NCBI RefSeq assembly: GCF_004614235.1
Contig: NZ_SPVH01000006.1
Span: 1,178,001 to 1,242,000 of the forward strand
Origin: Brevundimonas intermedia
GTDB lineage: Bacteria; Pseudomonadota; Alphaproteobacteria; Caulobacterales; Caulobacteraceae
Length of the DNA: 64,000 nucleotides
Direction: 5' to 3'
The position numbers were made by a program, and so were the translations under genes. The notes beneath the pieces are model-generated. The model searched no databases and had not been told where the DNA came from. It saw only the letters and a program-made list of their open reading frames with translations. Of the stretch, positions 19,821-28,451 are shown piece by piece (position 1 is the first letter of the stretch; every line of letters starts with the position of its first letter).

Positions 19821-21363
19821 GACGCCTGACGGCGTAACCCTATTCGATAATCTGAGCCTGACGTTCGGCGCCGAGCGCACGGGCGTCGTCGGCCGCAATG
19901 GCGCGGGCAAGAGCACGCTGCTGCGTCTTATCTCGGGCGCTGCTGCGCCGGCCGAGGGCGGGGTGGCGCGGACCGGTTCGGTCGGCGTGCTGGATCAGCG
20001 GTATGACCCTGCGCCGAACGAGACGGCGGCGCAGACCTTGGGCGTCGCAGAAGACTTGGACATCATCGCGCGGGTATTGGCCGGCGCGGGCACAGCCGAC
20101 GATCTGGCCGAGGCCGACTGGACGCTGGAGGCGCGGCTGGGCGAGGCGCTGGCTGCTGTGGGGCTGTCGGGGGTGGCGCTGGATCGGCTGACCGTCAGCC
20201 TGAGCGGGGGCGAGCAGACGCGGCTGAGGCTGGCCGGCCTGATGCTGGCGCAGCCGGACCTGATCCTGCTGGACGAGCCGACCAATCATCTGGACGTGGA
20301 GGCGCGGGCGCTGGTCGCCGACGTGATCGGGCGCTGGGACGGCGGGGCCGTGGTGGTCAGCCATGACCGCAACCTGCTGCGTCGGATGGACCGGATCGTG
20401 GAGGTGTCGGGCCTGGGCGTGACGATCTACGGCGGCGGCTATGACCTGTATGTCGCGCGCAAGGCGGCTGAGCGGGAAGCGGCCGAGCGGGGTCTGGCCG
20501 AGGCCGAGCGCGATGTCGCGCGGGCGGGCGCCGAGGCGCAGAGACGAACGGAAACCAAGGCCAAGCGCGACGCGGCGGGGCGGCGCATGGCGTCCAAGGG
20601 CGACATGCCCAAAATCCTCTTGGGCGCACGGGCCGAGCGGGCCGAGAACAGCGGCGGGCGCGACCGGGTGCTGGCCACGCGACAGGCCGAGGCGGCACAA
20701 GGTGCGCTGGCGGCGGCGCAGGAGCGGGTGGAACGGACGCGGACGCTGGCGATCCCTATGCCGACGACGGGACTGGCGGCCGGGCGAACGGTGCTGACGC
20801 TGGATCAGGCATCGTGGGCGTCGCCCGAGGGGCGGACCATCGTCGGACCGATCGACCTCAGGCTGGTCGGGCCGGAGCGGGTCGCGGTGACCGGGGCGAA
20901 CGGGGCGGGCAAGACGACCTTGTTGCGGCTGATCACAGGCGATCTGGAACCCACGGCGGGGATCGTCGAGCGGCCGGTGCGGGCGGTTCTGCTTGATCAG
21001 GAGGCGGCGATACTCAGGCCGGACGAGACGCTGGTCGAGGCGTGGCGGCGGCTGAACCTGCAAGGGACCGTCAACGACGCCCAGGCGGCGCTGGCTCGGT
21101 TCCTGTTTCGCAATACGGCGGCCCAGCGCCGGGTCGGCGACCTTTCAGGCGGCGAACGGCTGAGGGCGGCCCTGGCCTGCGTCATGACCGGCGCGACGCC
21201 GCCGCAACTGCTGGTGCTGGACGAGCCGACGAATCATCTGGATCTGGAGGCCATCGCGGCCGTGGAGGCGGCGCTGACCGCCTACGACGGGGCCTTGGTC
21301 GTGGTCAGCCACGACGCGGATTTCTTGGCCGCGCTGGAGGTCACACGCACCTTGGCCCTGTGA
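19753..21363 (+). CDS. ABC-F family ATPase
   Basis: A soluble duplicated ABC ATPase of 536 residues without membrane domain; ABC-F proteins act on ribosomes (Uup/EttA/resistance-type). Domain 1 has Walker A GRNGAGKST, signature LSGGEQTRLRLAGL and DEPTNHLDVE. Domain 2 has GANGAGKTT, LSGGERLRAALA and DEPTNHLDLE. An Arg/Lys/Ala-rich linker of about 90 residues (230-320) separates them, with KAKRDAAGRRMASKGDMPKI. The start at 19753 gives a 15-residue leader before the conserved LDKVAARTPDG; GTG alternatives exist. The exact subfamily is not assigned. Confidence 0.88.
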   Translation: MPTSPSRNASPSARATLDKVAARTPDGVTLFDNLSLTFGAERTGVVGRNGAGKSTLLRLISGAAAPAEGGVARTGSVGVLDQRYDPAPNETAAQTLGVAEDLDIIARVLAGAGTADDLAEADWTLEARLGEALAAVGLSGVALDRLTVSLSGGEQTRLRLAGLMLAQPDLILLDEPTNHLDVEARALVADVIGRWDGGAVVVSHDRNLLRRMDRIVEVSGLGVTIYGGGYDLYVARKAAEREAAERGLAEAERDVARAGAEAQRRTETKAKRDAAGRRMASKGDMPKILLGARAERAENSGGRDRVLATRQAEAAQGALAAAQERVERTRTLAIPMPTTGLAAGRTVLTLDQASWASPEGRTIVGPIDLRLVGPERVAVTGANGAGKTTLLRLITGDLEPTAGIVERPVRAVLLDQEAAILRPDETLVEAWRRLNLQGTVNDAQAALARFLFRNTAAQRRVGDLSGGERLRAALACVMTGATPPQLLVLDEPTNHLDLEAIAAVEAALTAYDGALVVVSHDADFLAALEVTRTLAL

Positions 21364-21392
21364 TCCGACTTGGACTCCAAGTCAGAAAAAAC

Positions 21393-21419
21393 AGTCCAAC
21401 GAGTCTAACGAGTCCAACT
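21393..21419. repeat. Three 9-bp tandem repeats after the ABC-F gene
   Basis: Units agtccaacg, agtctaacg and agtccaact follow a 15-bp palindrome (ACTTGG-ACT-CCAAGT at 21368-21382) and an A-run. TTGGACT in the palindrome can also pair with AGTCCAA of the repeats, so the region could act as a terminator. The rest of the 214-bp gap shows nothing else. Confidence 0.6.
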
Positions 21420-21577
21420 TCTGGATGGGTTTGAGTTTTCAAAGACCGAACGGATCATCATCGCACGGCTTGACCCCATGACAGGTCGATTGTCGATGGT
21501 TGAAGTCAAGTCTATGATCTGTCTAGTCTTTGCAGACGGGGATAGGATGGCTAGGCCACGGTTGCCGCCTCAAGCCG

Positions 21578-23155
21578 TCACCCCCAGGCCTCTACGGCGC
21601 CCTTGCGGCGGACCATCGAGGGGCTGCTGAGTTGCGTGCGCGGTTCGGCCTCGGCGCGGCCGAACAGCCAGCCCTGACCGTATTCGACGCCTGCGGCCTT
21701 CAGCTCGGCGGCGACGCCGTCGGTCTCGATCATCTCGGCGATGGTTTCCAGCTTCATCGAGCGGCACAGTTCCACGATGCTGTGCAGCATGGCCTTGGAT
21801 CGCTCGTCGGTCTGGATGTCGCGCACGATGGCGCCGTCGATCTTGACCGCATCGACCGAGAGTTTGCGAAGATAGTCGAAGGCGGCGGCGCCGGCGCCGA
21901 AATCGTCGATACAGACCTTGATGCCGGATTCGCGCAGGGCGGCCAGGCGACGGTCGGCGGCCTCGATGTCGGCGAGGGCCGAGGTCTCGGTGACTTCCAC
22001 CATCAGGCGTCGGCGCTCCTCGGGCGCGCCGGCGGTCATGCGCAGCAGGTGTTCGACATAGGAGTCGTCGCCCAGCGAGGCGCCCGAGACGTTGATCGCC
22101 ATCTTCAGCAGGCCGGCGCCCGACTGGCGCATCCGTTTCAGCACCTTTTCCGCCACGGCGAGATCGAAGGACTCGATCAGATCCAGCTCCTCGGCCATGC
22201 GGATGGCGTCTGCCGGGCCGGTATTTCCGTTGAAGCGGGTCAGGGCCTCGAAATGGTGGACGGCGCGGGAGTCGAGGTGGACGATGGGCTGGTAGTGGAC
22301 CTGGAATTCGCGCGACTTGACCAGGCTGCGGAAGGTCTCGGCGTCGCGGAAGGTGCGTTTCAGCGAGTCCGCGAAGGCGATCTGCGGATTGATCAGGCCG
22401 TCGCCCTTAAGACAGCCCTCGATGGCGAACCGCATGGCGCGCAGGACGCACAGGGAATCCGATCCCGGCGGCACGGGCGAACTGAAGGCTTCGGCGCCGA
22501 GCGACAGACCTTCGGCACGTCCGGCCTCGATGATCTCGGCGGCGATGTCGCGGCGGTCGTTGGCGGGACGCAGCAGGGCGAAACGCACGCCGGTCAGCTG
22601 GGCCGCGCCCGAGCCGTCGATGGCCGCCGATTGCAAGGTCGCCTCGATGCGGCGGTTCAGACGGTCCGCAGCGTCGCCACTGACGTTCTCCAGACCGCGA
22701 ATGTCTAGGAAGGACAGGGCGAGGTCTGTGTTCGCGTCCAGCACCCGCCCGGCGTCGGCCAGGAATTCCTCCGCTTCCAGCAGAGGACGGGTTTCAAGAT
22801 CTTCGAGCGCGAAGGCCGGGCCTTCGTAGGAGATGGCGCAGGACACGGCCGGCGCCATCTGCGGCAGGACGAAAGCCCTGAAAGAGGCGCGCCGCACGCG
22901 GTCGGGACCTGCCGCCACCAGGATGGAGGTGGAGGGAATGCGCACGCCGGACTTCATGCTGCGCAGGGCCGTCAGGGTGGATGCGCCATCGTGCAACAGA
23001 TCGAGAAGGGGGCGACCGGTCCAGGTCGCGCCGGCGTCCTCGCCCGCCACAGCACCGGCGCCGATCGCGAAGGAGACAACGCCCTTGGCGTCCACCTCCA
23101 CCAATGTGTCGGCGGATGCGAAGGCCAAGCCTAGGAGGCGGGTGGTCAGCGTCAT
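21578..23155 (-). CDS. EAL-domain cyclic-di-GMP phosphodiesterase
   Basis: A 525-residue soluble protein. The N-terminal ~120 residues look PAS-like, residues ~135-240 resemble a degenerate GGDEF domain lacking its motif, and residues ~270-510 are an EAL domain. Catalytic features look intact: EALTRF (EAL), INVSG (metal-binding Asn), VEVTET, IDDFG, VKIDG and the terminal GQGWLFGR. Hydrolysis of c-di-GMP to pGpG is therefore likely. It lies 88 bp downstream of flbY in the same direction as the flgI operon, so a role in motility or polar development is plausible but inferred. It has no membrane segment, unlike the flagellar EAL protein TipF. Confidence 0.9.
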   Translation of the reverse strand: MTLTTRLLGLAFASADTLVEVDAKGVVSFAIGAGAVAGEDAGATWTGRPLLDLLHDGASTLTALRSMKSGVRIPSTSILVAAGPDRVRRASFRAFVLPQMAPAVSCAISYEGPAFALEDLETRPLLEAEEFLADAGRVLDANTDLALSFLDIRGLENVSGDAADRLNRRIEATLQSAAIDGSGAAQLTGVRFALLRPANDRRDIAAEIIEAGRAEGLSLGAEAFSSPVPPGSDSLCVLRAMRFAIEGCLKGDGLINPQIAFADSLKRTFRDAETFRSLVKSREFQVHYQPIVHLDSRAVHHFEALTRFNGNTGPADAIRMAEELDLIESFDLAVAEKVLKRMRQSGAGLLKMAINVSGASLGDDSYVEHLLRMTAGAPEERRRLMVEVTETSALADIEAADRRLAALRESGIKVCIDDFGAGAAAFDYLRKLSVDAVKIDGAIVRDIQTDERSKAMLHSIVELCRSMKLETIAEMIETDGVAAELKAAGVEYGQGWLFGRAEAEPRTQLSSPSMVRRKGAVEAWG

Positions 23156-23243
23156 GAAGCCATGCTGACACGCAGTCGCTTAAAAAATAGGCAATAATGC
23201 TTAGGACGCGAACCGTGATTTGCAGCGTCGACGACGTCGCCCC

Positions 23244-23681
23244 TCAAGCCATCCGGTTGATGGCGACGGCGCGCCCGTCGCCCAACGCGGCACGCCCATC
23301 GGCGGCATAGGCGGAGGCCGGCGTGCGGGCGGCGGTGACCTCTGCCGCGATGGCGCGGACCAGGCCCTCTGAAATCTGGCGTGCGGCGTCGACGGCGCGA
23401 CCATGGCGGGTCAGGACGGCGTCGAAAGCGCGGGTGGCGTCGATCAGGGTCTTGCGATCTTCGAGCGGCGCGCCGCTCAGCAGAGCGGGGTTCGCCTTCA
23501 CGTGGGCGGAATCGCGACGATAGAGATTGGCCATCTCCTGGGTCTCGGCCAAGCCTGACGCGACGTCCTGGGGGCGGCCATCGGCGAAGGCGAGGGTCTC
23601 GGCTTCCAAGCGCTCGGTCAGGCGCAGCGTCAGGGTGGTCAGTTGACGCACGCGCGCCTGGGCCAGTTCGGTGTCGCTCAT
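23244..23681 (-). CDS. flbY: Flagellar protein FlbY
   Basis: A 145-residue, mostly alpha-helical protein. It starts TELAQARVRQLTTLTLRLTERL and has a central AETQEMANLYRRDSAHVKANP segment. Size, helix pattern and position directly after flgI-cheL match Caulobacter FlbY, whose function is poorly defined and FlgN-like by architecture. The ATG at 23681 overlaps the cheL stop (ATGA), so the three genes flgI, cheL and flbY form a coupled operon. Confidence 0.78.
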   Translation of the reverse strand: MSDTELAQARVRQLTTLTLRLTERLEAETLAFADGRPQDVASGLAETQEMANLYRRDSAHVKANPALLSGAPLEDRKTLIDATRAFDAVLTRHGRAVDAARQISEGLVRAIAAEVTAARTPASAYAADGRAALGDGRAVAINRMA

Positions 23682-23986
23682 TGCCGCCCCTCCTGCATCT
23701 TCAGCATTTCGGCCATGACGGTGTTGCTGAGGCCGATGCCGCCGGCCTTGACCGTGCTCTTGGCCATTTCGTCCAGCATGAAGCTGCGCCATGTCGCCTC
23801 GCCTTGGCCACCGCCGAACAGGCCGTCGGTCGACAGGCCTTCAAACATCGGCTTCAGCATCTGCGAGATGAAGGTGGCCTCGAAGGCCTTGGCGGTTTCC
23901 TCGATCTTGTCGCGGTTCGGCGCCGTGGGCGCGGCCGCAGCGGGACGCAGAAGATCGGGGGAGACGGTCAGGTCGCTCATGCTCAC
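23678..23986 (-). CDS. cheL: Rod-binding protein CheL (FlgJ N-terminal type)
   Basis: A 102-residue protein equal to the rod-binding domain of FlgJ without the muramidase half, as usual in Caulobacterales. Conserved features are AKAFEATFISQMLKPMFEGL and a C-terminal GGIGLSNTVMAEMLKMQE. It should assist rod assembly through the peptidoglycan layer. It overlaps flgI upstream and flbY downstream by 4 nt each. Confidence 0.87.
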   Translation of the reverse strand: MSMSDLTVSPDLLRPAAAAPTAPNRDKIEETAKAFEATFISQMLKPMFEGLSTDGLFGGGQGEATWRSFMLDEMAKSTVKAGGIGLSNTVMAEMLKMQEGRQ

Positions 23987-25104
23987 ATCACCTCGATGTC
24001 GGCCTGGAGGGCGCCGGCGGCCTTGATGGCCTGAAGAATGCTGATCATGTCGCGCGGGCTGACGCCCAGGGCGTTCAGGCCGTTGACCAGGGTGGATAGA
24101 TTCGCCCCGCCGCCGACCATCCGCATTTGAGTGCCCAGGTCCTCTTCGACGCTGACCTGGGTGGACGGCACGACGGCGGTCTGACCCTGGCTGAACGGCG
24201 CGGGTTGGCTGACGAACGGCTGTTCGTCCACCGAGATGGTCAGATTGCCTTGGGCGATGGCGACACGCGAGATGCGGACGGCGTCGCCCATGACGATGAC
24301 GCCGTTGACCTCGTCGATGATGACCTTGGCGGGGGTGTCGACGCTGACCGCCAGGTTCTCGATCCGGCTGATGAAGCCGGCCATGCCCAACTGTCCCGGC
24401 GCACGCAGGGCGACCACGGTCCCGTTCTCGGCCAGGGCTGAACCAGGGTAGGCTGCGTTCACCACGGCGGCGACACGCTGGGCGGTGGTGAAGTCGGGGT
24501 TGCGCAGGTTCAGGCGCACCTCATTCATATTGGCCATCTGGAAGCCGGTCTCGCGTTCGACCACCGCGCCGGAGGCGATCCGGCCGGCGGTCGGCACGCC
24601 GCGCGTGACTGACGAACCCGATCCACCGGAGGCCGAGACGGCTCCGGTCTGAACCGACCCCTGGGCCACCGCATAGACCTGACCGTCCGCGCCCTGCAGG
24701 CTGGTGACGACCAGCGAACCGCCCAGCAGGCTCTTGGCGTCGCACATGGAGGCGACCGACACATCGACGCGCGAGCCGGGCGTCGCGAAGGCGGGCAGGT
24801 CGGCGGTGACCATGACGGCGGCCATGTTCTTGGTGTTGGCGTTGGCGCCGCGGATGTTGACGCCCAGCCGCTCGGTCATGCCTTCCAGCGACTGACGGGT
24901 GAAGGGGCAGTTGCGCAAGCTGTCGCCCGTGCCGTTCAGCCCCATCACCATGCCGTAGCCGACCAGTTGGTTGCCGCGCACGCCCTCGACGGCGACGATG
25001 TCCTTGATGCGGGATTGCGATTGGGCCAGCGCCGAAGTCGCACCGCCGGCGACGATGATCGTCGCGGCGACGGAGGCGATGAGGCGGGCAAGCAGATTTT
25101 GCAT
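23983..25104 (-). CDS. flgI: Flagellar P-ring protein FlgI
   Basis: Periplasmic P-ring subunit around the flagellar rod. The protein has 373 residues. A signal peptide ends near ATSALAQ (position ~28). Typical FlgI landmarks follow: RIKDIVAVEGVRGNQLVGYG, MVMGLNGTGD, and at the C-terminus LVNGLNALGVSPRDMISIL with IKAAGALQADIEVM. It is first in the flgI-cheL-flbY operon and divergent from fliX. A sigma-54 promoter lies 37 bp before the ATG. Confidence 0.96.
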   Translation of the reverse strand: MQNLLARLIASVAATIIVAGGATSALAQSQSRIKDIVAVEGVRGNQLVGYGMVMGLNGTGDSLRNCPFTRQSLEGMTERLGVNIRGANANTKNMAAVMVTADLPAFATPGSRVDVSVASMCDAKSLLGGSLVVTSLQGADGQVYAVAQGSVQTGAVSASGGSGSSVTRGVPTAGRIASGAVVERETGFQMANMNEVRLNLRNPDFTTAQRVAAVVNAAYPGSALAENGTVVALRAPGQLGMAGFISRIENLAVSVDTPAKVIIDEVNGVIVMGDAVRISRVAIAQGNLTISVDEQPFVSQPAPFSQGQTAVVPSTQVSVEEDLGTQMRMVGGGANLSTLVNGLNALGVSPRDMISILQAIKAAGALQADIEVM

Positions 25105-25140
25105 CGGTCAGGCGTCCACGCAAGGTTACGCCTCTTTCCC

Positions 25141-25156
25141 TGCGAGGATCATGCCG
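25141..25156 (-). promoter_or_regulatory. Sigma-54 promoter of the flgI operon
   Basis: Read on the minus strand the site is CGGCATGATCCTCGCA. GG and GC are 12 bp apart and most consensus bases match (GGCA, G, T, GCA). It starts 37 bp upstream of the flgI ATG. Confidence 0.72.
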
Positions 25157-25208
25157 GATAATTAACGACATGAATTCAACGTCGGCTGGCTTTGTAGCGG
25201 TATTGAAG

Positions 25209-25223
25209 CGGCAGGATTTGCCG
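25209..25223. promoter_or_regulatory. Candidate enhancer palindrome (FlbD ftr-like) between flgI and fliX
   Basis: CGGCA-GGATT-TGCCG is a perfect inverted repeat about 50-70 bp upstream of the flgI sigma-54 promoter, where an RpoN activator would bind. Assignment to FlbD is inference from the Caulobacter system. A CtrA-like half-site TTAACCA follows at 25229-25235 on the fliX side. Confidence 0.4.
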
Positions 25224-25287
25224 GGGCGTTAACCAAACAGTCACCGCCGCCCGTCATGCATGGGGTCATGACGCGGAGCACCTACGC

Positions 25288-25713
25288 ATGAAGGTTGTCG
25301 GCCCAAACGGCGTCAGCACGCCCGCAAGCACACGCACGACGCGATCCGCCAGCGGCTTTTCGCTGGGCCAGTCGCCGGCTGCGGCGTCGCCTTCAGCCGC
25401 GACGGCCAGCTCTGCGACCGGCGGCGTCTCTGACGTTTCGGCCCTTATGGCTCTGCAAGGGATCGAGGGGCCGCTTGAGAAGCGTCGCCGAGCGATCCGA
25501 CGGGGCGGCGGTCTTCTGGACCGACTGGACGAACTCAAGCTGGCGCTTCTGACAGGCGATGCGGACGAAGGCTCGCTGGATCAGCTGGCGCGAACCCTGC
25601 GCGAGGAGCGCACAGACGACGGTGATGCGGATTTGAGCGCCCTTCTGGACCAGATCGACCTGCGGGCCTCCGTGGAACTGGCGAAGGCTGAAATGCGCGG
25701 GAAACGGGGCTGA
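25288..25713 (+). CDS. fliX: Flagellar assembly regulator FliX
   Basis: A 141-residue regulator that in Caulobacter couples basal-body assembly to the sigma-54 activator FlbD. The N-terminal third is Ser/Ala/Thr-rich. The conserved core includes VSALMALQGIEGPLEKRR and GGGLLDRLDELKLALLTGD, and the C-terminus LDQIDLRASVELAKAEM. Placement divergent from flgI is the Caulobacter arrangement. As an early (class II) gene it should have a CtrA-type promoter; only one half-site is visible upstream. Confidence 0.9.
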   Translation: MKVVGPNGVSTPASTRTTRSASGFSLGQSPAAASPSAATASSATGGVSDVSALMALQGIEGPLEKRRRAIRRGGGLLDRLDELKLALLTGDADEGSLDQLARTLREERTDDGDADLSALLDQIDLRASVELAKAEMRGKRG

Positions 25714-25892
25714 GGCGGAAAAATCGCCTAATCTCAGTCGGCTAAGCTTCCCAGGTGAGTGACATTTGTCACTGTAAGCCCTCGGATCGCCGTAATCGGA
25801 TCACGGAATCGAGAACCACGTTGCCGCGACTCGACAGGCTGACTATACGGCCATCTACGCCACAGGGGGGCGTGTTAGAGAGCGTGAGATCG

Positions 25893-26327
25893 ATGAACGC
25901 TTTGGCGTCCGTTGTGTCCGACGATACCGGCCCGTATCGGCCGTCTGACAGCGAGCCGTTCATGAACGAACGGCAGCAAGCCTATTTCAAGAAGAAGCTG
26001 ATGGACTGGAAGGACGAGATCCTTCGCGAGTCCAAAGGCACGGTGGTCAATCTGAAGGCCGAGACCGAAAACCATCCCGATCTGGTGGATCGCGCCTCTT
26101 CGGAATCCGACCGCGCCCTTGAGCTTCGCACCCGTGACCGCCAGCGCAAGTTGATCTCCAAGATCGACGACGCCCTGCGCCGGATCGAGGACGGCTCCTA
26201 TGGCTACTGCGAGGACACCGGCGAACCGATCAGCCTGGGTCGCCTGGAAGCCCGCCCGACGGCGACCCTGTCGGTCGAAGCCCAGGAACGACACGAACGC
26301 CGCGAACGCGTCCACCGCGACGACTGA
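25893..26327 (+). CDS. dksA: RNA polymerase-binding transcription factor DksA
   Basis: A 144-residue DksA family protein that binds the RNA polymerase secondary channel and works with ppGpp. The coiled coil begins FMNERQQAYFKKKLMDWKDEI and has acidic tip residues in LVDRASSESDRALELR. The C-terminal globular part reads GYCEDTGEPISLGRLEARP. Only the first of four zinc cysteines remains, the Cys-poor form common in alphaproteobacteria. The ATG at 25893 fits the family; an upstream frame start at 25755 would add 46 unconserved residues. Confidence 0.9.
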   Translation: MNALASVVSDDTGPYRPSDSEPFMNERQQAYFKKKLMDWKDEILRESKGTVVNLKAETENHPDLVDRASSESDRALELRTRDRQRKLISKIDDALRRIEDGSYGYCEDTGEPISLGRLEARPTATLSVEAQERHERRERVHRDD

Positions 26328-26339
26328 TATTCAGCCCGT

Positions 26340-26735
26340 TCAGGCGGAAAGGGCCGGGATCACGTCGGTCTGGCTGAAGTCGTCGCCTTTGAACAACAAG
26401 GGGGCGTCGCTTTCCTTGGCCAAGGCGTAGGCGAAACAGTCGCCGAGATTGAGGTTGGCGGGCGTGCGCTTTCCGAAGTCTCGTTCAGCGCCTGCGGCCA
26501 GAGACGTCGTGCGTGATGTGGCGGGGGCAATCCGTATTCCCAAACTTGCGATCACGAGATCCAGATCCGCGACGCCGGCCTCACCGCGCAGTGCTCTCAA
26601 ACGCGTGGCCGCTTCCCAATAGCCGACAGGCGACATGAACAGGTCTGTTTCCCGCGCCATGAACCGACGGAACGCCATGTCTTCCGGTTCTCGCAGAAGC
26701 ACCGCCACCAGGGCGGAGGCATCGACCACGATCAT
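26340..26735 (-). CDS. vapC: VapC-family PIN-domain toxin
   Basis: A 131-residue PIN ribonuclease. The acidic active-site set is present: MIVVDASALVAVL (Asp5), YWEAATRLRAL (Glu), LNLGDCFAYALA (Asp) and FKGDDF (Asp). It pairs with the VapB-like gene upstream, which it overlaps by 4 nt. Rv0624-like VapC toxins cleave tRNA or rRNA; the target here is unknown. Confidence 0.92.
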   Translation of the reverse strand: MIVVDASALVAVLLREPEDMAFRRFMARETDLFMSPVGYWEAATRLRALRGEAGVADLDLVIASLGIRIAPATSRTTSLAAGAERDFGKRTPANLNLGDCFAYALAKESDAPLLFKGDDFSQTDVIPALSA

Positions 26736-26995
26736 TTGGGCAGGCCGTCTTCGTCATAAAAGTCATCGTCGGTAAGCAACGGGCCAACGATCGGCAGGCT
26801 GTTGAAATGGGCGACGATTTCCTCGACTGCGGCGAGCTTGGCCTCGATTTCAGCCTCACGTCTGGCGACCAGCCGTTCGTCCCGCTCTCTGACCATCTCC
26901 TCGACCAGGTCGGTGATGGACTTGCCTTCAAGACGTGCAAGTTCACGCAGCCGTTCGGCGACTTCGGGCTTTCTGATCTGGACAGGCGCATTCAT
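26732..26995 (-). CDS. vapB: VapB-family antitoxin
   Basis: An 87-residue antitoxin of the type found with Rv0624-like VapC toxins. The N-terminus VQIRKPEVAERLRELARLEGKSITDLVEEMV is a ribbon-helix-helix unit seen in two parts. A charged helix (RREAEIEAKLAAVEEIV) and an acidic tail DDDFYDEDGLPK follow, which should occupy the toxin. The stop overlaps vapC. Confidence 0.88.
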   Translation of the reverse strand: MNAPVQIRKPEVAERLRELARLEGKSITDLVEEMVRERDERLVARREAEIEAKLAAVEEIVAHFNSLPIVGPLLTDDDFYDEDGLPK

Positions 26996-27099
26996 GACAA
27001 ATGGAAATCTATCATGACAAGCTGCTCAATCCAACCCGCGCCTTGACTTCGCCGGGTTGCGGGGCGACCTAGCCGCCTCGCTTTCGAGGTCGTCTATCC

Positions 27100-28434
27100 A
27101 TGTCCGTCAAGGTCCGTTTCGCCCCGTCTCCCACGGGTAAGCTGCACGTCGGCAATGTCCGCACCGCCCTGGTGAACTGGATGTTCGCCAAGGGGCAGGG
27201 CGGGTCGTTCGTGTTGCGGATCGACGACACCGACCTGGCGCGCTCCACGCCTGAGTTCGAACAGGGGATCGAAGACGATCTGACCTGGCTGGGGATGCTG
27301 TGGGACGAGCGTTACAACCAGTCCAAGCGGTTCGACCGCTATGAGGAGGCCGCCGCCAAACTGAAGGCTTCGGGCCGGCTGTACCCCGCCTATGAGACGG
27401 CCGACGAATTGGACCGGCGTCGCAAGGTGCAGCTGTCGCGCGGCCTGCCGCCGATCTACGACCGCGCCGCCCTTGAGCTGACAGAAGACCAGAAGGCCGC
27501 TTACGAGGCCGAGGGCCGTCGTCCGCATTGGCGGTTTAAGCTGGAAGGCAAGCGGGTCGCCTGGGAAGATCTGGCGCGCGGTCATGCCGAGGTGGACACG
27601 GCCTCGATGTCGGACCCCGTGCTGATCCGCGAGGACGGTCTGTTCCTCTACACCCTGCCGTCGGTGGTCGATGACATCGACATGGCCATCACCCATATCA
27701 TCCGGGGCGAGGACCACGTCACCAACACGGGCGCACAGATCGAAATCTTCGAAGCTCTCGGCGCGACGGTTCCGGGCTTCGCCCATATGCCGCTGCTGGT
27801 CGGCGCCGACGGCGCGGCTCTGTCCAAGCGCCTGGGTTCGCTGTCGATCAGCGACATGCGCGACCAGGGCTATGAGCCCATCGCCATTACCAGCCACCTG
27901 GGCCGTATCGGAACGTCAGATCCCTTGGAAGTCGGCGCCTCGGTCGAGGCTCTGGGCCAGAGCTTCGCCTTCTCCAAGATGGGTCGGTCGCCGGCCCGTT
28001 ACGACACGGCGGATCTGGACCGGCTGAACGCCCAGGCCCTGCATGTGATGGACTATGCGACGGCCCAGCCGCGTCTTCAGGCGCTGGGCGCCGATCTGGG
28101 CGAGACCTTCTGGTCGGTGGTGCGCGGCAACCTGAACAAGTTCGCCGATATCGCTGAAATGGCGAAGATCGTTCAGGGGCCGGTCCAGCCGGTGATCGAG
28201 GACGTCGCCTTCATCGAGACGGCGCTGCGTTTGCTGCCGGACGTGATTGACGAGAACGCCTGGTCGGCGTGGACCTCGGCCGTCAAGGCCGAGACGAGCG
28301 CCAAGGGTAAGGCGCTGTTCATGCCGCTGCGTCTGGCGCTGACGGGCCAGCCGCATGGGCCGGACATGGCGGCCATGGCGCCGCTGATTGGTCGCGAAAC
28401 GATCCAACGGCGTCTGAGAGGCGAAGCGGCCTAA
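27100..28434 (+). CDS. gltX: Glutamyl-tRNA synthetase, short form
   Basis: Class I aminoacyl-tRNA synthetase that charges tRNA with glutamate. The protein has 444 residues, slightly short. The HIGH motif is KLHVGN within RFAPSPTGKLHVGNVRTA, and the KMSKS equivalent is ALSKRLGS. The catalytic domain also shows LRIDDTDLARS and HIIRGEDHVTNT. Alphaproteobacteria often carry two GltX proteins with different tRNA preference; this looks like the shorter second one, but no partner can be seen in this window. A weak GCGGC/GCCGC hairpin overlaps the stop. Confidence 0.93.
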   Translation: MSVKVRFAPSPTGKLHVGNVRTALVNWMFAKGQGGSFVLRIDDTDLARSTPEFEQGIEDDLTWLGMLWDERYNQSKRFDRYEEAAAKLKASGRLYPAYETADELDRRRKVQLSRGLPPIYDRAALELTEDQKAAYEAEGRRPHWRFKLEGKRVAWEDLARGHAEVDTASMSDPVLIREDGLFLYTLPSVVDDIDMAITHIIRGEDHVTNTGAQIEIFEALGATVPGFAHMPLLVGADGAALSKRLGSLSISDMRDQGYEPIAITSHLGRIGTSDPLEVGASVEALGQSFAFSKMGRSPARYDTADLDRLNAQALHVMDYATAQPRLQALGADLGETFWSVVRGNLNKFADIAEMAKIVQGPVQPVIEDVAFIETALRLLPDVIDENAWSAWTSAVKAETSAKGKALFMPLRLALTGQPHGPDMAAMAPLIGRETIQRRLRGEAA

Positions 28435-28451
28435 AGCCGCCTCGACCCGGA

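Noticed and set aside
25105-25125. GGCGTAACCTTGC as the flgI sigma-54 promoter
   Set aside because: The GG-GC spacing is 11 bp, and a site with proper 12-bp spacing lies at 25141-25156.
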